This document shows, piece by piece, positions 58,548 through 64,000 of a DNA stretch of 64,000 nt. The translations under genes and the position numbers were made by a program. The notes under the pieces are model-generated. The model saw only the letters and a program-made list of their open reading frames with translations. It did no database searches and was not told the DNA's origin. Numbering within the stretch: position 1 is the stretch's first letter; every line of letters starts with the position of its first letter. The DNA comes from Bacterioplanoides sp965219715 (GTDB taxonomy: Bacteria > Pseudomonadota > Gammaproteobacteria > Pseudomonadales > Oceanobacteraceae): positions 1,798,001 to 1,862,000 of the forward strand of contig NZ_OZ244785.1 in assembly GCF_965219715.1 (NCBI RefSeq). The letters run 5' to 3'.

Positions 58548-59527
58548 TATTTTTTAATACCAAATAACAGGCTACCGTTTAATTCGCTGACGAACACGCC
58601 CGCACCGGTAAAGATACTGCGCTCGTTAGCCGGTGACGTCTGGAAACCGACCCACGGCGAATTATTGGTAAAGCTGTATTTGCGCTTAAAGTCGTCGGAG
58701 CTGACGACGTAGTCATTTTTACCCACCCGGGCAATACCACCACGGCCACGATCGTCGTTGTAGAACCAGGTGCCAACATTGTCACCGTCGTTCACCGGTT
58801 GTTGCGAACTTGCGAAAATAATACCGGTGCCTAAACCCTGGCTGCTGTAATCACGTAAATCAATCAGAGACACTTTCTGATCTCCGGAGGTAAACATCAG
58901 GGCTGTGCCGATATGGCGGCCGTTACGCATCAACTGCCAGCGACCGTCACCCAGGTGTTCCATGGTGCCGCTGGCACGTTTATTACAGCTGTTTTCATCA
59001 GCATTGTTTTCACGATCACACTTCACCCAGGTGGCGTCGGCCTTAATCTGGAAAGTGCCATAATCGGTACAGATGGATGGCTGATGGCCACAGAACTGGC
59101 CAATGTAATTGTATTTACCGGCACCGGCATTCAGGTCTTCAACCAGGTTCTGAATACCCAGAAACGGAGTGGTCTGACGCGCTTTAACGCCGTTATAGGT
59201 GAACTCTTCGGTGATGGCACCCAGCACCAGGCCGTTAGGCAGCAGATACATCTTAGACTGGCTGCCCGCCGCGTTTTCCGAAACGGTTAACGAACCATCC
59301 GCTTCCACTTTATAAGTGCCACTACCGGTCTTACCGTTGAGGCCAAAAGCACTGTCGATAATTTCATAGCGATAGCTCTTCTTGCTCTCATTAACGCTGT
59401 AACGCAGCAGCTCGCCTTTAGCGGCCACTGCCGTAAATTCACGCACGTTATCGTCAGATTTTTTGTTGTCACTGCCACAACCGGCAATTAACGCTGCCGA
59501 AAACACCACTGAGACTAATTTTTTCAT
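58547..59527 (-). CDS. Lipoprotein of unknown function
   Basis: A 326-residue protein with lipobox LIAGC (Cys at residue 17) and a polar linker. The mature body is beta-rich with many Gly/Asp turns and two pairs of cysteines (GQFCGHQPSICTDYG; WVKCDRENNADENSCNKR) that could form disulfides. Not recognised as a known family. A strong palindrome overlaps its likely promoter. It is followed by an inverted repeat (58511-58547) that may terminate it. Confidence 0.8.
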   Translation of the reverse strand: MKKLVSVVFSAALIAGCGSDNKKSDDNVREFTAVAAKGELLRYSVNESKKSYRYEIIDSAFGLNGKTGSGTYKVEADGSLTVSENAAGSQSKMYLLPNGLVLGAITEEFTYNGVKARQTTPFLGIQNLVEDLNAGAGKYNYIGQFCGHQPSICTDYGTFQIKADATWVKCDRENNADENSCNKRASGTMEHLGDGRWQLMRNGRHIGTALMFTSGDQKVSLIDLRDYSSQGLGTGIIFASSQQPVNDGDNVGTWFYNDDRGRGGIARVGKNDYVVSSDDFKRKYSFTNNSPWVGFQTSPANERSIFTGAGVFVSELNGSLLFGIKK

Positions 59528-59563
59528 AGCCAGGTTTCCTCTTCATTTGTTTTCACTAATGAA

Positions 59564-59605
59564 AAGATATACCCAAAGCCAATATGAGACAATAATGTCT
59601 CATAT
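59564..59605 (-). promoter_or_regulatory. Promoter with palindromic operator for lipoprotein 58547
   Basis: ATATGAGACA-ATAA-TGTCTCATAT (59582-59605) is a perfect 10-bp-arm inverted repeat. On the minus strand a -35 TTGTCT (59592-59587) inside it, a 17-bp spacer and -10 TATCTT (59569-59564) form a good promoter, so a repressor on the palindrome would block the gene. The symmetry is typical of TetR-type sites; the regulator is not known. Confidence 0.65.
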
Positions 59606-59639
59606 AAATTTACAGATTATTGAGGAACATCAACTCGCC

Positions 59640-61169
59640 TCAGCCATGACGAAAATCTCCATCCGAGCGAAAGTCGTTGCTGGCATACAAGTCAGATAAC
59701 AACACTGCGGCACCACTGGGCTGAACGATACGGGCATGGCTGCGCTTCAGGCGGCGTGGTTCATCAACACCACAAGAGTGCGCAATAATGCCCACTTCCT
59801 GAATCATCGAATCAACGTATTGCGCGACACGACGGGCTTTATCTTTAACCACCAGACCATTCTGTAACTTAGGATCGTGTGTCGTAATGCCAGTCGGACA
59901 GGTGTTGGAGTTACACTGCAGCGCCTGAATACAACCCAGAGCAAACATAAAGCCGCGGGCAGAAACGACAAAATCGGCGCCGGTACATAAGGCCCAGGCT
60001 ACCCGATCCGGATTAATCAACTTGCCCGACGCAATAACACGAATCCGCGGGCGCAAATTAAATTCATCCAATGTATCAACCAGCATGGGTAACGACTGAC
60101 TTAACGGCAGTCCCATATAATCCATCAGCGGTTGTGGCGCCGCACCGGTGCCGCCTTCAGCGCCATCCAGGGTGATAAAGTCTGGAGCAGATTCAACACC
60201 CCGCAGCATGATTTCGTGACACAAATCCTGAATCCAGTCCATGCCACCCAGTACGGTTTTAAAACCCACCGGCTTACCGGTCACCGCGCGTACCCGGGCA
60301 ATCATATCGAGCAAATCATCCACCGAGCGGATATCCGGATGGCCGTTTGGACTGATGGAGTCTTCGCCTTCGGGAATACCACGAATAGCGGCAATTTCTG
60401 CGGAGACTTTGGCCCCCGGTAACATGCCACCTTTGCCAGGCTTAGCACCCTGACTGAGCTTAATCTCAAACATCCGCACCTGTTCATGGGCGGCAATGGC
60501 TTTTAACTTTTCTTCGTCCAGTTCACCTTCAGGCGTACGCACACCGTATTTGGCGGTGCCAATCTGAGCCACCAGATCACAGCCACTTTCCAGATGAAAA
60601 GGCGATACACCTCCCTCACCGCTGTTCATCCAACAACCTGCTTGCTTGGCACCGTGGGATAAAGCCTGAACCGCAGGCTTGGATAAAGCGCCATAACTCA
60701 TGCCGGAAATATTAATCAGAGACTTGGTGGTAAAAGGATGGCGACAGTTTTCACCAATGGTGATTTCCGCCGGTTCGGCAAAGGTCTTTTTTAATGCCGG
60801 GAATGGGCTGTTCACAAACAACACTGTGCCGGGTAAATCCAGCCGGCGGGTAGAACCAAACGCAACCGTAGTATTCACTTTTTTAGCGGCTTTATAAGCC
60901 CAGGCCCGCTCGGCCCGATTAAATGGCATTTCCTCGCGATCCATAGCAAAAAAATACTGGCGAAAAAATTCTCCCAGATGCTCAAAGAAATAACGGAAGC
61001 GCCCAATCACCGGGAAATTCCGCCTGACGGTATGGCGTGTTTGGGTTACATCAACAAAATACGCAAATACCAGCCACACCAAAGCCGCAAGCGACAAGAT
61101 GGCCAGTACGCCAAGTAACACCAGCACACCATAAGCAGCAATTAATAAAATATCTTCGGGCATAGTCAC
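59640..61169 (-). CDS. FMN-binding glutamate synthase family protein
   Basis: A 509-residue protein with an N-terminal membrane helix (residues 8-35) followed by the FMN-binding TIM barrel of glutamate synthase: GMSYGALSKPAVQALSHGAK, NSGEGGVSPFHLESGCDLV, LSQGAKPGKGGMLPGAKV, ITLDGAEGGTGAAP and ALQCNSNTCPTGITTHDP, which supplies Fe-S cysteines. It lacks the glutaminase and C-terminal domains of full GltB, so it is a stand-alone GltB2-like protein with undefined reaction. Start follows GAGAGGTGACT. Confidence 0.9.
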   Translation of the reverse strand: MTMPEDILLIAAYGVLVLLGVLAILSLAALVWLVFAYFVDVTQTRHTVRRNFPVIGRFRYFFEHLGEFFRQYFFAMDREEMPFNRAERAWAYKAAKKVNTTVAFGSTRRLDLPGTVLFVNSPFPALKKTFAEPAEITIGENCRHPFTTKSLINISGMSYGALSKPAVQALSHGAKQAGCWMNSGEGGVSPFHLESGCDLVAQIGTAKYGVRTPEGELDEEKLKAIAAHEQVRMFEIKLSQGAKPGKGGMLPGAKVSAEIAAIRGIPEGEDSISPNGHPDIRSVDDLLDMIARVRAVTGKPVGFKTVLGGMDWIQDLCHEIMLRGVESAPDFITLDGAEGGTGAAPQPLMDYMGLPLSQSLPMLVDTLDEFNLRPRIRVIASGKLINPDRVAWALCTGADFVVSARGFMFALGCIQALQCNSNTCPTGITTHDPKLQNGLVVKDKARRVAQYVDSMIQEVGIIAHSCGVDEPRRLKRSHARIVQPSGAAVLLSDLYASNDFRSDGDFRHG

Positions 61170-61300
61170 CTCTCATCATAACGGCATCAGGTTACTGCCC
61201 GGCTGGCGTAGATAAAAGTCAAAGTCGTCAGGAAAGACAGTTTCATTGAGACAAGGCATGTTTACTCAGGTTCATGACTCTGGACTAAAAAAGCCAATAC

Positions 61301-61330
61301 CTATACATTACCTATACATCAGTAATACAT
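61301..61330 (+). promoter_or_regulatory. Three 11-bp direct repeats, CarH/LitR-like operator
   Basis: CTATACAT at 61301 and 61312 and TAATACAT at 61323 recur exactly every 11 bp just before the photolyase start at 61340. The first two fit nTnTACAn, the half-site of CarH-type B12-dependent light repressors, whose operators use 11-bp direct repeats; the third has one mismatch. TATACA at 61302 could itself be a -10 with a CTGGAC -35 at 61280, so binding would cover the promoter. Assignment is an inference; no merR/carH gene is in the window. Confidence 0.6.
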
Positions 61331-61339
61331 GAGTAGGTT

Positions 61340-62869
61340 ATGAAGCTTGGGCTGATACTTGCTGATCAACTGACAACCAATCTCGCCAGTCTGCGCGCAC
61401 TGGACCCCGAGCAGGATATGCTGGTAATGGCTGAGGTCGCTGAAGAAGCGCAATATGTGGCCCATCACAAGCAGAAAATAGCGTTACTGTTCAGTGCCAT
61501 GCGTCATTTCAGCGCGCAATTGCAGGCGGCCGGATGGCGTATTCATTACCATCATTATCAACCGGACAGCCCCCATCGCAGCCTGGTAGAAGTTATACAA
61601 GCCGTTTGTTTTGAATACGACATAGAGACTTTAGTCGTAACTGAATGCGGTGAGCACCGATTGCAACGAGCGATCGACGAAGACTGGCAAAATCAATTAT
61701 CGCTGCCGGTTGAGTGTTATCAGGACGATCGCTTTATCAGCTCTCAGGAAGAGTTCAAAAGCTGGGCCAGCGGCCGTAAACAACTGCGTATGGAATTCTT
61801 CTATCGCGAAATGCGGCGCAAAACCGGATTGTTAATGGAGCAAGGTGAACCCTGCGGAGGCCAGTGGAATTTCGACCAGGATAATCGCAAGCGTTACAAA
61901 GGCGCAGTGGCGCTGGTTCCCCGTATCCGCCACGAGCAGGATGAGATTGACCAGCAAGTGCTTGAACTGGTGGAACGTGAATTTCCAAAACATCCCGGCA
62001 CTATGGAACATTTTAATTGGGCGACAACCCGGGAACAGGCACAAGCAGAACTCAGCCATTTTATTCAACATCGGTTGCCACATTTTGGCGATTATCAGGA
62101 CGCGATGGTTAGTGGTGAACACACCTTATTTCATAGCCTGATTGCACCCTATCTCAATTGTGGTTTGTTAACACCGCTGGAAGTCTGCCAACAAGTGGAG
62201 CTGGCTTACCAGCAAGGCAAAGCGCCGTTAAACGCAGCCGAAGGTTTTATTCGTCAGATTATCGGTTGGCGTGAATACGTACGCGGTATCTATTGGTTAT
62301 TAATGCCGCAATACGGACAACAAAACCAATTAAACAACCAGCGCCAGTTACCGGGTTATTTCTGGCATGGCAATACACGCATGAAATGTATGAGTGAATG
62401 TTTCGAAAGTACTTTTCGTAATGCGTATGCCCATCATATTCAGCGTTTAATGATTACCGGCAATTTTTCACTGTTAGCGGGCATCACTCCACAACAGGTT
62501 TGTGATTGGTATCTGGCGGTTTATGCCGACGCCTATGATTGGGTGGAACTTCCCAACACCCTGGGAATGGTAATGCACGCAGACGGTGGCTACCTGGCTA
62601 GTAAACCGTATGCCGCATCGGGTAACTACATCAATAAAATGTCGGATTACTGCAAACACTGCAGCTACTCCGTAAAAACCTCCAGTGAAGAAAACAGCTG
62701 TCCTTTTAACAGTCTGTACTGGCACTTTATTCAAAGACATCAGCAACAATTCGAAAAAAATCCCCGTATGGCAATGATCTATCGCAGCTGGACAAAAATG
62801 GCAGACGAAAAACAGCAGGCCATTATTCACCGTGCTGAATACCTTCTTGAGCATATTGAGGAGTTGTAA
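61340..62869 (+). CDS. FeS-type cryptochrome/photolyase (FeS-BCP, PhrB-like)
   Basis: A 509-residue photolyase-like flavoprotein of the iron-sulfur bacterial cryptochrome/photolyase group, which repairs (6-4) photoproducts in characterised members. It begins LGLILADQLTTNLASLRALD, with the FAD-binding C-terminal half (GFIRQIIGWREYVRGIYWL, LMITGNFSLLAG, WYLAVYADAYDWVELPNTLG). Four cluster cysteines are present: Cys in FWHGNTRMKCMSE and CKHCSYSVKTSSEENSC with CX2CX12C spacing. Light-dependent operators precede it. It is followed at two bases by the DUF2256 gene. Confidence 0.93.
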   Translation: MKLGLILADQLTTNLASLRALDPEQDMLVMAEVAEEAQYVAHHKQKIALLFSAMRHFSAQLQAAGWRIHYHHYQPDSPHRSLVEVIQAVCFEYDIETLVVTECGEHRLQRAIDEDWQNQLSLPVECYQDDRFISSQEEFKSWASGRKQLRMEFFYREMRRKTGLLMEQGEPCGGQWNFDQDNRKRYKGAVALVPRIRHEQDEIDQQVLELVEREFPKHPGTMEHFNWATTREQAQAELSHFIQHRLPHFGDYQDAMVSGEHTLFHSLIAPYLNCGLLTPLEVCQQVELAYQQGKAPLNAAEGFIRQIIGWREYVRGIYWLLMPQYGQQNQLNNQRQLPGYFWHGNTRMKCMSECFESTFRNAYAHHIQRLMITGNFSLLAGITPQQVCDWYLAVYADAYDWVELPNTLGMVMHADGGYLASKPYAASGNYINKMSDYCKHCSYSVKTSSEENSCPFNSLYWHFIQRHQQQFEKNPRMAMIYRSWTKMADEKQQAIIHRAEYLLEHIEEL

Positions 62870-62871
62870 CC

Positions 62872-63069
62872 ATGGCGCACAAAAAAGTGAATTTACCGGA
62901 AAAAACCTGCCAGCAGTGCCAACGCCCCTTTGCCTGGCGTAAGAAATGGCATCGCTGCTGGGAAGAAGTAAAATATTGCAGCGACGCTTGCCGGAGAAAA
63001 TCGAAACAAAAATCTCAGCCAGTAACGCCGAATTTATGCCATGCAGGTCAGGTAGAAGATGAATTTTAA
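62872..63069 (+). CDS. DUF2256 small cysteine-rich protein
   Basis: A 65-residue protein starting MAHKKVNLPEKTCQQCQRPF, with WRKKWHRCWEEVKYCSDACR. The CxxC..C..CxxxC arrangement is a small zinc-ribbon-like DUF2256 domain. The family frequently sits next to photolyase/cryptochrome genes, as here on both sides; its function is unknown. It overlaps the next gene by 11 bases. Confidence 0.92.
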   Translation: MAHKKVNLPEKTCQQCQRPFAWRKKWHRCWEEVKYCSDACRRKSKQKSQPVTPNLCHAGQVEDEF

Positions 63070-64000
63070 TGTAATCTGGTTACGTCAGGATTTACGTCTG
63101 AATGACAACCCGGGCTTTTCACTGGCCAAACAAGCCGGACTGCCACTGCGGGTGGTTTTTATTATGCCACCGTTCTGGCTAAACCCGGATGAAAAAACGC
63201 CTTTCAGCTTGAGTACCCCACCTGAATGTGCAGCGGAAACCGGCCGGATAGGTCTGGCTAAAGCGCGTTTTTTACGCGCATGTTTAATCGATCTGCAACG
63301 GCAACTGGCGTTACAGAATATCGATTTTAAGATGGTGTATCAGCAGCCTGACGAATTATTCCGTGATTGGAAAAAACAAGGCATGCAACAGATATTTACC
63401 CAGCATGCTCAGGCCCCGGAAGAAAGTTACTGGCTGGATCAGCTGCAACACCAAGCCATACCTTTAACGCTATACAACAACCAAACTTTATTTGAAGCAC
63501 AACAAATCGGGCATTTATTTGAACGCTGGCCAACGTCCTTCAGTGCGTTCCGACGAAAAGTTGAAAAACAGGCCATTATTCCCGACGCTCCAAAACCGCC
63601 GGTAACCATCAGCCACTTGTCCGATCACTTCGATGAACGTATACCATCGATCCCCTGGCATAATGATTTTAACGGCAGTCAACATGCATACAACCAAGAA
63701 CCCGGACAATCGTTCAGCCTGATTGGCGGTGAAAATGCCGGACTCGCACATTTGTCCTCCTACCTCTGGCAAGCCCGTGGACTGCTGCATTATAAAACCA
63801 GCCGAAATCAGCTTTGTGGATTAAATTTTTCATCACAGCTCAGTGCCCACCTGGCATGGGGCGCATTATCTGTGCGTAATGTCTGGTATGAAACCGAACG
63901 CTGGGAACAGCAACATGGTGAAAATGAACACAGCCAATGGTTCAAACAAGAACTGTTGTGGCGTGAGTATTTTCATTGGAGTATGCGGATTTACGGTCGA
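63059..64000 (+). CDS. CRY-DASH type photolyase/cryptochrome, C-terminus outside window
   Basis: The frame begins at ATG 63059 (MNFNVIWLRQDLRLNDNPGF) inside the DUF2256 gene and stays open for 314 codons to the window edge. It has the photolyase alpha/beta domain, FERWPTSFSAFRRKVEK, the GLAHLSSYLW helix, and GLNFSSQLSAHLAWGALSVRN with ELLWREYFHWSMRIYG, the FAD-binding region. CRY-DASH members repair single-stranded or loop CPDs; a class I CPD photolyase cannot be excluded from the part seen. It is co-transcribed with the FeS-type gene. Confidence 0.9.
   Translation, partial: MNFNVIWLRQDLRLNDNPGFSLAKQAGLPLRVVFIMPPFWLNPDEKTPFSLSTPPECAAETGRIGLAKARFLRACLIDLQRQLALQNIDFKMVYQQPDELFRDWKKQGMQQIFTQHAQAPEESYWLDQLQHQAIPLTLYNNQTLFEAQQIGHLFERWPTSFSAFRRKVEKQAIIPDAPKPPVTISHLSDHFDERIPSIPWHNDFNGSQHAYNQEPGQSFSLIGGENAGLAHLSSYLWQARGLLHYKTSRNQLCGLNFSSQLSAHLAWGALSVRNVWYETERWEQQHGENEHSQWFKQELLWREYFHWSMRIYGR

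Overview
The window reads as chromosomal DNA of a marine-type gammaproteobacterium. The rpsB-tsf-pyrH block divergent from map-glnD is a classical gammaproteobacterial arrangement, and the combination of aceE/aceF, an imuA-imuB-dnaE2 cassette, AmpG, YajQ, several c-di-GMP enzymes and a photolyase/cryptochrome group fits an Oceanospirillaceae-like bacterium. The genus is an inference; no prophage, intact insertion sequence, CRISPR array or tRNA gene was seen.

Layout: 1-9.6 kb is housekeeping (pyrH partial, tsf, rpsB on minus; map, glnD on plus; then a DEAD-box helicase, a deaminase and a secreted helical protein). 9.96-15.42 kb is a complete rRNA operon on the minus strand (16S-23S-5S) with no tRNA in the 16S-23S spacer and three tandem promoters at its head. 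15.6-24.35 kb holds queC-queE, a minus-strand yajQ-ampG-oxidoreductase operon, a decayed REP-type transposase fused to a DnaA-like DNA-binding tail, a panE-like reductase and an orphan sensor kinase.

24.45-38.97 kb is the main accessory block: a cobalamin riboswitch followed by a B12 receptor (btuB-like), an unknown lipoprotein, a PduO-type adenosyltransferase, and a nearly gapless run of corrin-ring genes (cobB/cbiA, a Ni/Co transporter, cbiD, cobK, cobH, cobL, cobI, cbiG, cobJ, cobM, cbiX). CbiD, CbiG and CbiX indicate the cobalt-early (oxygen-independent) route. A second, CobA/BtuR-type adenosyltransferase lies at 45.6 kb beyond a chemoreceptor and the pyruvate dehydrogenase genes.

46.3-61.2 kb contains two GGDEF-EAL proteins, the LexA-boxed imuA-imuB-dnaE2 mutagenesis cassette, a GMC oxidoreductase, a 56-residue small gene, an orphan lipoprotein behind a palindromic operator and an FMN-dependent glutamate-synthase-like protein. 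61.3-64 kb is a light-repair operon: FeS-type photolyase, DUF2256 zinc-ribbon-like protein and a CRY-DASH photolyase (cut by the window edge). Three 11-bp direct repeats resembling CarH/LitR operators precede it, suggesting light control through a B12-type photoreceptor encoded elsewhere, and a functional tie to the B12 genes.

The most unusual non-coding signal is a family of structured intergenic elements (6230, 9643, 17038, 17171 and probably 9785). In the four clear copies, long complementary arms of different sequence enclose short hairpins whose loops present GGA. All sit between convergent genes.
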